Shown: positions 5,554-13,662, numbered from the stretch's first letter. The stretch: DNA of 13,662 bases from Candidatus Nanohalarchaeota archaeon (GCA_030594795.1 JAUVEK010000024.1:1-13662); one strand, 5' to 3'. Numbers and translations are program-made. The notes: generated by a model from the sequence alone, not told the origin.

Positions 5554-5608
5554 TCACCTATCGTTTTTTAGTGCAAAAACTTGCGGAACGATAGAGTTCC
5601 GTTTTTGC
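5554..5608 (-). promoter_or_regulatory. Leader with two competing folds at the ribosome binding site
   Basis: Fold A: GCAAAAA 5573-5579 / TTTTTGC 5602-5608 and CGGAAC 5584-5589 / GTTCCG 5596-5601, a 13-pair hairpin with a 4-base bulge and loop GATAGA. Fold B: CTATCGTT 5558-5565 pairs with AACGATAG 5587-5594, which uses the loop and part of fold A's stem. The Shine-Dalgarno AGGTGA occupies 5554-5559, so fold B covers its first two bases. A loop-to-SD pseudoknot of about 5 pairs is also possible with fold A intact. Whether either fold forms is not known. Confidence 0.55.
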
Positions 5609-5635
5609 CTTGGTTCTAGGACATTTTTGGGTGCC

Positions 5636-5643
5636 CTATATAC
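5636..5643 (-). promoter_or_regulatory. TATA box of the 129-residue protein gene
   Basis: The minus strand reads GTATATAG. The predicted start near 5613 would give a leader of about 65 bases that begins just before the hairpin. A second box, ATTTATAAAAG around 5673-5684, could give a longer transcript. Confidence 0.5.
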
Positions 5644-5712
5644 TCGATTTTAAAACAACTATATCCTGATACTTTTATAAATGTTCTGCAAACACCTTGC
5701 CGATAGACTGAA

Positions 5713-7533
5713 TCATCCCACAAGCACTCTCAGGTTCTGAAGTGCACTCGCCTGCAGCACTTTTGTTCCAAGTTCACTCTTCTTCTTAACCTTGATGATA
5801 GCTTTCTTGCCGACAGTTGCAGAGAACAAATACTCCTTGCCCTTGTATATATCCACATTAGAGCCAATATGCGCCTTCGGCACACTTACAGAAATATACC
5901 CCCCGCTTTCAAACACCTTGTACCCTATTTCATGCTTCAGTGTATCAAGGATAGGCTCAACAGAAATATGCATCCCGACAGTCTTCTCAAGCTCAGATAT
6001 CCGCGTCCCGTTTTTTCCGATAACATATGATATGTCCTCCTTGGCAACCCTCAGAATTGCCCTGTTCCCGGAAACAACTTCAACAATCGGGTTATGGATA
6101 TATTTTCCAAGAATCTCCCGGATCCTTTCGCCTGCAAGCTTATTCACACTCGACTGCTCTTCATCCTTCACAGGAATAACAACAGTCTGCTCACCGTAAG
6201 TATATATTTCATACACTAGTTTTTCAGTTTCAAAGTCACTCACATCAATGACGGGCCGTGCAAGATCTGCCTCACTCATTCCTGTCGGCACGCGCACCCC
6301 GAGACTCAAAGTATACACCTTCCTGATCACACCGTCTTTGACAAATATGATTGTATCAATCACCTGTGGAATCAGTCCAAGCTCAATTCTCCCGATAAAC
6401 CTGTGAACCGCATCAATAGCCTCTGTCGCATGCACGACACCAAGCATACCGACACCGGCAAGCCGCATATCCGCAAATATCCTGAAATCATTTGTTTTCC
6501 TCAATTCATCATATACAGTAAAATCTGGTCTTACAAGAAGCATGATATCCGCGGTTTTCGCCATATCACCACCAAGTGCGCCATATTGCGTAATATCTGC
6601 CCCGACCTGCAGGTCCCTTGGCTGCTCCATTGTCTTTACGATTTTGCCTTTTTTCTGGTAATATTCAGCAAACGCCTGGGCAAGCGTACTCTTGCCCCCG
6701 CCAGGCAGGCCTGCAATAATGATACCCTCGGCACCGCAGTCAAGCCGCTCCTTTAACTTAACAGACATCTTATAAGAATCAATATCAACCTTCGCAATAG
6801 GCCTTACGACAGTAACTTCCATCTTTTCAGAAAACGGCTGCCTTGTAATAGCAATCCTGTACCTGCCATACTGCACGATGGTTGCTCCCCGGGCACCGAT
6901 TTCAACCATGGCATCATCAGACACCCTCACAACATCCATAATTTCCTTGGATATATCCTCAAGTTCCTCCTTGGTGGTTATCTTCTTGCCAATTTCAACA
7001 AGCTTAACCTTCCCAGGCATTCCAACCTTTGCCTTTGGAATTGCCCCTTCCTTAAGGTGGATAGATGATGTAAGAGGAGTGAACATCTTCTCGATTTTCA
7101 ATGTCTTGATATCTTTTCTCTTGAAATAAAGCACATCAACATCAACCGCATCCGCAGACTTCGCCTGCACAATATCTGCAGTGATAAGAGTTGCTTTGTT
7201 GTCGCGCGCAATATCCTTGATAAGCGCATCAATCCTGCCGCTTTTCGCAAGCTGGATCTCCTCAATCGTGGGCTTCCTGCCCATCTCACGGACTTTGATA
7301 TTCTGTTTTTTACACAGAGTCCGTATGTTCTTGAGTTCGTCGAGCCCGTCAAACCCGATTTCGCGCCCGCGGTTAGCCTGGTTCTCAAGTTCAGCTATCA
7401 CAAATTCGGGTATTATCAGCTCTCCCTTAATTTTCTTCTCCAGGATAAGCTTCGAAACAACACCGTTAATAATCGCTGACGTGTCGGGGACAAATTTTCT
7501 GGATTCTCCTGAACTGGCATCGCTGCCTTTCAT
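5713..7533 (-). CDS. PIN-domain / ATPase / KH protein (PINA-type)
   Basis: Archaeal multidomain ATPase of the secretion-ATPase-related PINA type, probably a hexameric nucleic-acid-processing enzyme. Numbered from ATG 7533 (607 residues): PIN nuclease domain 14-135 with acidic residues D17, E48, D102 and D120; a linker domain; ATPase core with Walker A GLPGGGKST (275-283), Walker B region IMLLVRPDFTVYDE ending at D342/E343, and HATEA (His box) near 368; KH domain 482-532 with the GKNG loop at 506-509; and a C-terminal beta-rich tail that may be an OB/TRAM-like fold. All catalytic positions look intact. The frame is open to ATG 7617, but the added 28 residues are Lys/Asn/Ile-rich and the family starts near the PIN domain; the true start is uncertain. 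PINA is reported to act with Holliday junction enzymes in Sulfolobales; transfer of that role here is inference. Confidence 0.92.
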   Translation of the reverse strand: MKGSDASSGESRKFVPDTSAIINGVVSKLILEKKIKGELIIPEFVIAELENQANRGREIGFDGLDELKNIRTLCKKQNIKVREMGRKPTIEEIQLAKSGRIDALIKDIARDNKATLITADIVQAKSADAVDVDVLYFKRKDIKTLKIEKMFTPLTSSIHLKEGAIPKAKVGMPGKVKLVEIGKKITTKEELEDISKEIMDVVRVSDDAMVEIGARGATIVQYGRYRIAITRQPFSEKMEVTVVRPIAKVDIDSYKMSVKLKERLDCGAEGIIIAGLPGGGKSTLAQAFAEYYQKKGKIVKTMEQPRDLQVGADITQYGALGGDMAKTADIMLLVRPDFTVYDELRKTNDFRIFADMRLAGVGMLGVVHATEAIDAVHRFIGRIELGLIPQVIDTIIFVKDGVIRKVYTLSLGVRVPTGMSEADLARPVIDVSDFETEKLVYEIYTYGEQTVVIPVKDEEQSSVNKLAGERIREILGKYIHNPIVEVVSGNRAILRVAKEDISYVIGKNGTRISELEKTVGMHISVEPILDTLKHEIGYKVFESGGYISVSVPKAHIGSNVDIYKGKEYLFSATVGKKAIIKVKKKSELGTKVLQASALQNLRVLVG

Positions 7534-7881
7534 TTCTCTTCTTTTTTTATTTTTAATTTTGCTTTCATTTTCACTAATTATAGTAATATTAATCACCTTA
7601 TATTTTGTATTATACATTTCATTTTATGTATTTGTTTGTATTGAACCAAGTAATATCTGTAATCATTAAGAAACAACTATTAACAAGAAATAATCATTAT
7701 TCTTCTCTGGTTCCGCTATCCAGTTAGAAGCATAACTTTAAATAGCTTTGTTCTGTCCGGAGTTAAGAAAGAAAAATTACGTTTACTGGCGCCCGTCAAA
7801 GCCCCGTAGTTAAAAATCGACTAATATTGGATTGAAATAATTATGAATTCGCGGGGTTAAATGCCGATAACAAGTTAATTC
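7534..7881. other. Gene-free stretch upstream of the PIN-ATPase gene
   Basis: No convincing gene. It holds a TTTAAATA box at 7737-7744, usable on either strand; the palindrome AATAATCATTATT near 7692; and the arms CCCCG 7802-7806 / CGGGG 7852-7856 about 45 bases apart, just after the stop of the 808-residue gene. An AAGGTGAT motif at about 7592 has no good start codon at the right distance. The arms could belong to a transcript end or to a small RNA, but nothing shows this. Confidence 0.4.
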
Positions 7882-10308
7882 TTATGATTTTTTAACTTTG
7901 TCTTTGTTGCGCCGCGCTTTTTTAGAAGCTTTGTGCTTATTTTTTTCAGGAGTTCTTTCTGCTTCTTTTTTAATTGCATCTTCTTCTTTTGATTTTTTAT
8001 AAATTATCTTATCTACGCTATTTAGCTCAAGCTCCAGAAATCTGTGTGAATCATAAACATCTTTGCTAATTATATTATGTTTATGTAATCTTTCTAATGC
8101 GAGAAGAACATCCTGCAAGCTTTTTTTCTTTTCATCCAATATCCTGACATTTTTGGCATCCTTTAAGCTGCTAAGTTCTTTCCGATACCTGATGAGTGAT
8201 CTTTTATATGCCTCACTTTTAAGATGGAGAGATTCTTCTTCAGTTCTCAAAGATTTTAAGAGTTCTTTTTCTTCTCCTATAACTGATTGCAGTTCATTGA
8301 AATTGCGCTCAATGATTGTTTCTTTGAATACGGGATTGTCTAGTAAATCTTCTTCTGTTTTCAAAGAATATAATGTGTCTTTCTCTTTTTCTATAGATGA
8401 TTTTAATTGCCCTAACAGATTTTTTGATATTATTTCTTCTTTACCAGATAAGTCTTTTTGCGTCAAAGTATCAGGAGATGTGATTTTGGGCTCTGTGGAT
8501 TTTTCACGGTTTGATACGATGTGGTGTTTCAAGAGCCTATATTCCTCCTTTTCAAGAGGCTTCTCTATTTGAGGACGTATGTGTGCAAGATAAATTTTCC
8601 TGATATTGAGTTTTAAGTTATTCAGAATGCTTTTAAAAGTGCGATAGACTGGGCTAACTTCTCTTTTTTGGTGGCTGGCCAAAGAGTCAAGAAGTGCTCT
8701 TTTAGCTTTAATTGATTCCTCTAATTGTTTTAATTCTTCTTCTAATAATCTAAGTTCGTCTCCTTTTTCCAGAGTCTCTCTGTCTTTGAAAGAGATTAAG
8801 AGCTTTTTTTTGTATTCAATAGATCCTCTTACGTTTTCAAGGCACATTTTTAGCTGCTCTTCTGTGCGTTCTGCATTGTCCAGTTCCTGCTTCTTTTCAA
8901 AGATTTGGGATTCTATGGTTGCTTTTTTCCCGGATGATTTTGATATTAGATCGTCAATGCTTTTGATATCCTTTCTTAGCTTGTATATCCTTTCTCTGAC
9001 ACCTGTCTGTGGCTGGCGTTCATGGACTTCTTTTCTGTTTTTTCTGTATAGATATAATATGAGATATAATATGAGCAGAAGAACAATGAAAAGCAATATT
9101 AATGCAATTGCATTCAATATGATGCCCAGGTAAGAGACTGCGGCATTTATGCTTATCTGGCCTGTTGTTTCTCCTTCGCTATAGACAAAAATTACCCTGT
9201 GATTTGAAATGCCTCCCGGTAACAGAACGTCTAGGGTTATTGTTCTGGTTTCGTTCCTGTCCAGTTTTCCTATGACTTCCCTGTAACCAAGACTGTTTAT
9301 TATCGCGTTGATATCGTGCAGGCTAATGTTGCATTTGTTTTTGATGTTTATGCTGATCTGTGATTTCTTGTCTGCCTTAACTGTAAAGTTTTTCGGGATA
9401 TATTCTATGCAGTTTTGGCCAATTGTGCCTCTCGGTTCCTCTGGCACACGCAGGGTAAAATTAACTGTCCATTTGTTTCCTGTTTCTAAATCAGAAACTA
9501 TTGCCTCTATGATATGCTCTGTTCCTGTAAAATTGCTTAATTTTACGTTAATGGCTTTTTGCTGGTTTGGGTATAGGGTTCCGATTTGTTTATCATACTC
9601 CTGGTTTAAAGGGGGGGTGCTGACCAGCTCGATTGTCAGGTTTTTTAAAGTAATGTCTCCTGTGTTTTTGAGTTTAATTGTTACTGTGACGCCAGGCTCT
9701 ACAGCTCTTACAACCAGAGGTACTTCTATTGTTAAATTAATAATTTTTTCGGGCACTTCTGTTATATCCGGCTCTTCTTCAGGCGGGAATGGGACATCGC
9801 CGGATGGTGGTCCGCCGCCGGATGGGCCGGGAGGTGGTGGCGGGGGGGGAGGTGGCAGGGGAGGTCCTCCTGGTATAGTGAAATCAATATAGGCCGCTGA
9901 TGTTGATATTATAATTCCTGCGGTGTTTATGCTTCCTGTGTCATTCATTTGGGGTTCTTCTTCTATAAACTCTATGCGGGGTATAAATACGAGGAGGTGA
10001 TTCCCGGACGGTATGCCTCCTACGAGCGTGATTGTAAAATTTGTTTTTTTATCCTCGGGAGTTATCTGCATGCCTGGCGGAGAAAACGTTACGTAAGGCT
10101 CCAGATAATTTGAGCTTGGTGTCATCTCAAATGTCAGGTTGAGTGTGTATGGGACATTGTTTAGATTTTTTATCTCAAAAAGGAATGTGTTGGGTGCAGT
10201 TAAGTTAAATGCGGCTACTTCTATGCCCGGCGGGGATATGCCAATTGCCTGGGCATTTGCGCCAAGTGCAAATATTGAGATTATCAGGATGATGAGTGTT
10301 TTTTTCAT
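7882..10308 (-). CDS. Surface beta-sandwich protein with TM helix and long cytoplasmic coiled coil
   Basis: 808 residues: signal peptide (1-21, ANAQA), a beta-sandwich domain (22-145) ending STSAAYIDFTIPG, a proline tract with ten consecutive prolines near 152-160 and a Gly/Pro/Glu linker to 185, a second NEW3/CARDB-like sandwich (188-288), a third (298-390), one TM helix (394-421), a basic stop YRKNRK, then about 380 cytoplasmic residues predicted as coiled coil (440-545 and 620-735). A SHOCT-like segment (about 735-765, LERLHKHNIISKDVYDSHRF) and a very basic tail (785-808) end the protein. The start is fixed by the signal peptide and GAGGT six bases upstream, overlapping the preceding gene's stop. 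It is the last gene of a four-gene operon. It may couple an outside structure to something inside; function is unknown. Confidence 0.85.
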   Translation of the reverse strand: MKKTLIILIISIFALGANAQAIGISPPGIEVAAFNLTAPNTFLFEIKNLNNVPYTLNLTFEMTPSSNYLEPYVTFSPPGMQITPEDKKTNFTITLVGGIPSGNHLLVFIPRIEFIEEEPQMNDTGSINTAGIIISTSAAYIDFTIPGGPPLPPPPPPPPPGPSGGGPPSGDVPFPPEEEPDITEVPEKIINLTIEVPLVVRAVEPGVTVTIKLKNTGDITLKNLTIELVSTPPLNQEYDKQIGTLYPNQQKAINVKLSNFTGTEHIIEAIVSDLETGNKWTVNFTLRVPEEPRGTIGQNCIEYIPKNFTVKADKKSQISINIKNKCNISLHDINAIINSLGYREVIGKLDRNETRTITLDVLLPGGISNHRVIFVYSEGETTGQISINAAVSYLGIILNAIALILLFIVLLLILYLILYLYRKNRKEVHERQPQTGVRERIYKLRKDIKSIDDLISKSSGKKATIESQIFEKKQELDNAERTEEQLKMCLENVRGSIEYKKKLLISFKDRETLEKGDELRLLEEELKQLEESIKAKRALLDSLASHQKREVSPVYRTFKSILNNLKLNIRKIYLAHIRPQIEKPLEKEEYRLLKHHIVSNREKSTEPKITSPDTLTQKDLSGKEEIISKNLLGQLKSSIEKEKDTLYSLKTEEDLLDNPVFKETIIERNFNELQSVIGEEKELLKSLRTEEESLHLKSEAYKRSLIRYRKELSSLKDAKNVRILDEKKKSLQDVLLALERLHKHNIISKDVYDSHRFLELELNSVDKIIYKKSKEEDAIKKEAERTPEKNKHKASKKARRNKDKVKKS
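8227..8415 (-). repeat. Internal duplication in the coiled-coil region
   Basis: Residues 632-656 (LGQLKSSIEKEKDTLYSLKT...) and 670-694 (NELQSVIGEEKELLKSLRTE...) align along 25 positions, both with the core SL(K/R)TEE(D/E). The spacing is 38 residues. It is diverged at the DNA level, so it is older than the linker repeats elsewhere in the window. Confidence 0.7.
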
Positions 10309-10317
10309 TGCCTTACC

Positions 10318-11028
10318 TCAGGGTATTATGTGAACTCCTGTACCTGAACAGGGATTTATTTTTGCGCTATCGTAGGATGTGATTACTATTTTCGCTGTGT
10401 AATTGTCCGGGTCTAAACCAACCGGGGGGCGCAACTGGAAGTCTATGCCTTTTACTGATTCGTTGATCATTAAGTTGTCTGCAATGCATAATTCTGTTGT
10501 TTCTTTCGTTTTATCTTCGTCATTGTCGTCATTATCAGGTATGTTTCTCCAGCCGGCACCGGGTATGTATATCTGAAAATTGCCGTTGGTCCGGGCTACG
10601 TCTATATAGTTGCTGTCGTTTTTTATGCTGTTATCAAAATCAGATGAGGCTATGGTTATATCGACGGTGATTGTGCCCATGTTTTTCAAGGTGAATGCCT
10701 GGATGATGCTGTCTGAGCCCGGGCCTATGTCGTAGCCGGAGTGTGTTGTGCCATCACTCCCGTTGTAGGAGTACCAGTTCCCGTCCGGGTTTATCGGACC
10801 TATCTGGAATATGATGTCGGTTATGGAACCGCTGCCATTGTCTTCAAATAATGTGCATCCTGACTGGGATATTATGCTGACGGATGCTATCGGGGATGTG
10901 AGATATCCTGAGGGTGCAGAGGCGGTGTAATCTGTGATAAAATGTATTGAGAGGGGCAGAAATGTGAGTATCACTAATGCGATTATTAAATGTGTCCGCA
11001 AGTGTTCGGAGGCAATAGGTGTTTTCAT
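10318..11028 (-). CDS. Signal-anchored extracellular protein sharing a domain with the gene at 12575
   Basis: 236 residues. The N-terminus has a hydrophobic signal or anchor helix (12-30) and the rest is an Asn/Asp/Thr-rich extracellular beta domain with several N-glycosylation sequons. Its second half (about 108-220) matches the C-terminal domain of the 12575 gene: FTLKNMGTITVDITI, then FQIYIPGAGWRNIP (151-164), a cysteine at 181 and GIDFQLRPPVGL (194-205), closing with NYTAKIVITSY. ATG 11028 overlaps the preceding stop as ATGA, so translation is probably coupled. It is not a known pilin or S-layer family, though a pilin-like N-terminus cannot be excluded. Possible role: structural subunit of an envelope complex. 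Confidence 0.8.
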   Translation of the reverse strand: MKTPIASEHLRTHLIIALVILTFLPLSIHFITDYTASAPSGYLTSPIASVSIISQSGCTLFEDNGSGSITDIIFQIGPINPDGNWYSYNGSDGTTHSGYDIGPGSDSIIQAFTLKNMGTITVDITIASSDFDNSIKNDSNYIDVARTNGNFQIYIPGAGWRNIPDNDDNDEDKTKETTELCIADNLMINESVKGIDFQLRPPVGLDPDNYTAKIVITSYDSAKINPCSGTGVHIIP

Positions 11029-12557
11029 TTTCTGTTCCCCTTTTCAGTGTTCTGGTGTTTGAGGCGCTGTATCCTGTTTTTCAGGTTCTCGCTTTCTTTT
11101 GTTATTTTTTCAAGGTTGAATTCTACGGTTTTATATGTTTTTGATGTGGATTCAAGAGTATGGAATTTGTCTCTTTTTTTTATCGGATATAAAGCAGATC
11201 TAATCGATGAAAAAGCCCGGCACAGAGTGTCACGATTTTTCTTTCGAAGCGCCAATATCAGCAGTATGGCGGATATTAGTATGAGGAGGGTTATCGATGT
11301 GTTTGATGTGTGTAGAAATAGTCCTGTTAGTTTGTCCCTGTCTCCTTTTACTTCAACGGATGTTTCTTTTCTTGCTGTTTTGATGAATGTGCCGTTGTAT
11401 TTGCTGTAGGTTACCTGTGCATTGATTGTGTAATTTCCATCATGGGGAGCATCCCATGATTTTTTTATCTGCAGAATTTCTGTGCCTTTGATATGGCCGG
11501 CACTTATTATTGTTGCCAGCTTTTTTTGAAAATTGTCAAATATGTGGAATTCCAGAGTGTAATCGATATGTCTTGTGCCTGTATTCTCGAGTTCCAGTGT
11601 TATCAGTACTGTTTTTCCTTCTGATTCTGCACTTAGATTCCTGATTTGAATGTCGCCTTCTTTTGTTAGGGATACTGTTTCTTGTTTGTTTCCTGAGTCA
11701 CCTATACTGATTGTGTCTTCTTCGCCAGGATAGGGGGTTTCCTGGGATGCGGGGGTTTCTGTATCTTTTGAGGGGTGATCTTCCTGTGTCGGCTGGTCTT
11801 CTTTCTCTTTGGATTCTATTTTAAAGGTGTCTTCCAGAGTATTTGTTCTTTTGCTGTCTGAATAGTCAATGTATGCAATTGCTTTGTATTTCCCGGATTC
11901 GAGAGATGATGTGCTGTATCTGACGTTCATTTTGACGGAGTTTGATGGCTCTATAGCGTATTCTGTAATGCCGCTGATGGTGTCTATTTTTTCTCCATAC
12001 CTGTATATTTCCACAAAGGGGAATGCTCGTGCGCGGATGTTGCCGGTGTTTTTTGCGTAGAGTTCAAAGATGATTGTTTGCCCGGTTTCTACGCCGGGGG
12101 CATTGAATGTTTCCAATGTCAAACTGTCTTTTACAATGCCGGGTATGGTAAATCTTAATTCTATTACTGATGTGGATATTACCTGGACACCCTGTGCGCC
12201 TGTTGCATCGATGAGGGGGAGGATGGTCAGGGTATGGGTGCCGTTGGTTACTTCGGTTGAAACGTTAGGGATGTTTAGTGTTATTTTTACTAATTCTTTT
12301 TTGCCTGGGCCTATTGTTATTGTTTTTGGTGTGATCGTTACGAAGTTCTTCAGGTATTCTGATCTTGGGGTTATGTCTAATGCCAGAGTTGTTGGGACTG
12401 TGTCTGTGTTGGTTATGTATGATTCGTAAACGTATGCATTGCCTCTTTGCAGGTATCCGGCGCTGATTACAGATGGCGATACAGCTATGCTGAATCCATT
12501 GCCTGCCAGGCAAAGGAGAATTACAAGTGTTGCAGGGATTAACATTGGTTTTTTCAT
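11025..12557 (-). CDS. COG1470-like surface protein, single TM, short cytoplasmic coiled coil
   Basis: Reading from ATG 12557 gives 510 residues with a signal peptide (MKKPMLIPATLVILLCLAGN GFS), a beta-sandwich (24-140) ending STSVIELRFTIPG, a second sandwich (145-247), a Glu/Thr/Pro linker (248-290), a third sandwich (295-403), a TM helix (421-437), and a basic cytoplasmic part with a short coiled coil (477-500). The first domain matches that of the 808-residue protein (NFVTITPKTITIGPGKK against PYVTFSPPGMQITPEDKK), so the two are paralogues. The upstream frame to 12614 overlaps the previous gene and is rejected; the signal peptide sets the start. It follows that gene by 17 bases and overlaps the next by 4. 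Likely an envelope scaffold; function is unknown. Confidence 0.85.
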   Translation of the reverse strand: MKKPMLIPATLVILLCLAGNGFSIAVSPSVISAGYLQRGNAYVYESYITNTDTVPTTLALDITPRSEYLKNFVTITPKTITIGPGKKELVKITLNIPNVSTEVTNGTHTLTILPLIDATGAQGVQVISTSVIELRFTIPGIVKDSLTLETFNAPGVETGQTIIFELYAKNTGNIRARAFPFVEIYRYGEKIDTISGITEYAIEPSNSVKMNVRYSTSSLESGKYKAIAYIDYSDSKRTNTLEDTFKIESKEKEDQPTQEDHPSKDTETPASQETPYPGEEDTISIGDSGNKQETVSLTKEGDIQIRNLSAESEGKTVLITLELENTGTRHIDYTLEFHIFDNFQKKLATIISAGHIKGTEILQIKKSWDAPHDGNYTINAQVTYSKYNGTFIKTARKETSVEVKGDRDKLTGLFLHTSNTSITLLILISAILLILALRKKNRDTLCRAFSSIRSALYPIKKRDKFHTLESTSKTYKTVEFNLEKITKESENLKNRIQRLKHQNTEKGNRK

Positions 12558-12574
12558 TGTATCATCATGTTTTT

Positions 12575-13662
12575 TTATGGCTGGAAGTAGTTGCCTTCCT
12601 GGCCGTCGCTGCATATGTCTGCATATGCTGTGAAGGTTATGGTTGCTGTGTATGAGCCAAGTGTCCCGTACGGGGCTCTTACCTGAAAGTCTATACTGCT
12701 TATGTTTTCGGATGGGGAGAGGTCACATACTATTGCAAGTGCTGATGCTGTTCCGTCCCTGTTTGTGTTTGGGATGCTTCGCCATTGTGAGATTGCGGGG
12801 ATATATATCTGGAGGTTGTCTGCGCCGTTTTCGCCTGTTGCGGGAGCACCCATGCAGTCTGCGTGGTCGTTGTCGTCACCGGTGTCATTGCTTGAGCAGA
12901 TGAAGTAATTCGAAGCGTAATCTGCGGTTACATATGCGACAACATCCACGGTGTCGCCTATGTTTTCTATTGTGAAGTTTGTCGGGGTCCCGTCGCCGTC
13001 GGAGTTGTTCGCGTAAGTGTCGTCGCAGCTGTCCAGTCCTGCGTAGCAGTAGTAGTTGAAGTCTACCGGGATGTTCTGGAGTTTCCATAGCTTGTCGGTT
13101 GCGTTGTCGGTTTCGTGGATGCTTATGCTTTTGTAGCTTATTATGATTTGCGTTGTGTCGTTGTGGCTTCTGTATGCGTATATTGTGTCGTTGCCATTGA
13201 ATGTGGCGTTTATGAAGTATGCGCCCGGCGGTGTGACGCCTGAGGTGTCCCATGTATAGACAGCCCAGCCGGTTGAGTTTGTTATGTTGTAGCCGATGTA
13301 GGTGCTGTTGTAGTAAAATGAGATGTTCTGGTCTGGTATCCCATTGCTTGTGGAATTCAAAAGTCTCGCGCTCAGGTTTACGATGTCGCCGGGGTTTGGT
13401 GTTGCGCTGTCTGTCAGTACCGGGTTGATTGAGGTTGTGTTGTGTATTGTGAAGTACAATGGGTCTGTTGTGTTCATCAAGCCTCCTGTGTCGTTGCAGG
13501 AGAAGGTTACGGAGTGGGAGCCGAGGGTCATTGTTGTGTTTTGCTTGTGCCATGTTGTTGCGCTGCCGTCCATGGTTATGTTTGGTGCGCCGTCTAATGA
13601 ATACCCGCACCAGTCGCCTGGTTCGTTCAGGGTGGCGTTGAACCAGACTGAAGTTGTATTGT
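12575..13662 (-). CDS. Large secreted Ig-like repeat protein, 5' end beyond the window
   Basis: The C-terminal 361 residues of a longer protein; the frame is open to the window edge, and ATG 13573 is only an internal methionine. The visible part starts inside an Ig-like repeat (EPGDWCGYSLDG, TTWHK, GSHSVTFSCNDTGG), typical of adhesin-like archaeal surface proteins, followed by a second Ig-like domain (GDIVNLSARLLNSTSNGIPD to FNGNDTIYAYRSHN) and a C-terminal domain with paired cysteines. That domain carries LQIYIPAISQWRSIP and SIDFQVRAPYG, also found in the 10318 gene. It is very rich in Asn, Thr and Ser, with many sequons. No TM helix follows, so it is secreted or held by a partner, or anchored at the unseen N-terminus. 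It is the first visible gene of the operon. Confidence 0.85.
   Translation of the reverse strand, partial: NTTSVWFNATLNEPGDWCGYSLDGAPNITMDGSATTWHKQNTTMTLGSHSVTFSCNDTGGLMNTTDPLYFTIHNTTSINPVLTDSATPNPGDIVNLSARLLNSTSNGIPDQNISFYYNSTYIGYNITNSTGWAVYTWDTSGVTPPGAYFINATFNGNDTIYAYRSHNDTTQIIISYKSISIHETDNATDKLWKLQNIPVDFNYYCYAGLDSCDDTYANNSDGDGTPTNFTIENIGDTVDVVAYVTADYASNYFICSSNDTGDDNDHADCMGAPATGENGADNLQIYIPAISQWRSIPNTNRDGTASALAIVCDLSPSENISSIDFQVRAPYGTLGSYTATITFTAYADICSDGQEGNYFQP

Noticed and set aside
7724..7745. A possible third repeat copy, agttagaagcataacttt, similar to the left end of copy 2
   Set aside because: Similarity covers only about 15 bases with a gap; none of the inner blocks or helices P3-P5 follow.
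7768..7873. Possible small RNA after the TTTAAATA box, with distant CCCCG/CGGGG arms and a terminal ACA-like end
   Set aside because: Only five pairs across a loop of about 45 bases and no convincing C/D or H/ACA boxes on either strand.
9308..9892. Plus-strand frame of 194 codons with a glycine run, opposite the 808-residue gene
   Set aside because: It is the antisense of the proline tract and sandwich domains; no start signal and no protein-like motifs, while the minus-strand gene has a signal peptide and TM.
12885..13610. Minus-strand frame of 241 codons, very rich in Arg and His
   Set aside because: Shifted frame of the Ig-like repeat gene; the composition is an artefact of its Asn/Thr codons.

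Overview
The window looks archaeal. Visible signs are TATA-type promoter boxes about 26 bases before starts, Shine-Dalgarno sequences of the GGTGA type, a tRNA gene without an encoded CCA, a PIN-ATPase-KH protein and a DUF123 nuclease-like protein of archaeal type, and large Asn/Thr-rich secreted beta-sandwich proteins. The style (membrane-tethered nuclease, cysteine-rich spacer module, compact operons) resembles DPANN or little-studied euryarchaeal genomes. The exact lineage cannot be fixed from sequence alone. Almost every gene is on the minus strand; the tRNA is the one clear exception.

Layout by plus coordinate. 1-850: membrane-anchored thermonuclease, cut by the window edge. 1015-2769: a threonylcarbamoyl-AMP synthase (t6A pathway) and a class I/II aminotransferase, with a possible micro-ORF between them. 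2770-3118: promoters, a leader and one doubtful small ORF. 3119-3191: tRNA-Arg(CCT). 3206-3457: small signal-peptide/TM protein. 3503-5073: a winged-helix-like gene plus a DUF123 gene, bracketed by two same-orientation copies of a complex repeat. 5159-5548: small protein with an acidic repeat tail, a strong hairpin/T-run terminator and a leader that can fold in two competing ways. 5713-7533: PIN-ATPase-KH protein. 7882-13662: four-gene operon of exported or membrane-anchored proteins, open at the right edge.

The strongest unexplained signal is the pair of repeats at 3503-3659 and 4810-5073. They share a five-helix layout with short imperfect terminal inverted repeats. Several helices differ between copies by paired, compensating base changes, and the extra length of copy 2 lies inside two apical regions. 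They could be a structured RNA family or a MITE-like mobile element. The second signal is the leader at 5554-5608, where eight bases reaching into the ribosome binding site are complementary to part of an upstream hairpin. The third is the surface operon: it holds two pairs of related proteins, and one member joins an extracellular beta-sandwich, through a single TM helix, to a long cytoplasmic coiled coil with a SHOCT-like end.

How the genes may work together: the four-gene operon (spacings +17, -4 and +9 bases) probably makes parts of one envelope structure. The regulator-like and DUF123 genes are co-transcribed (19-base gap). The remaining genes are housekeeping or independent.
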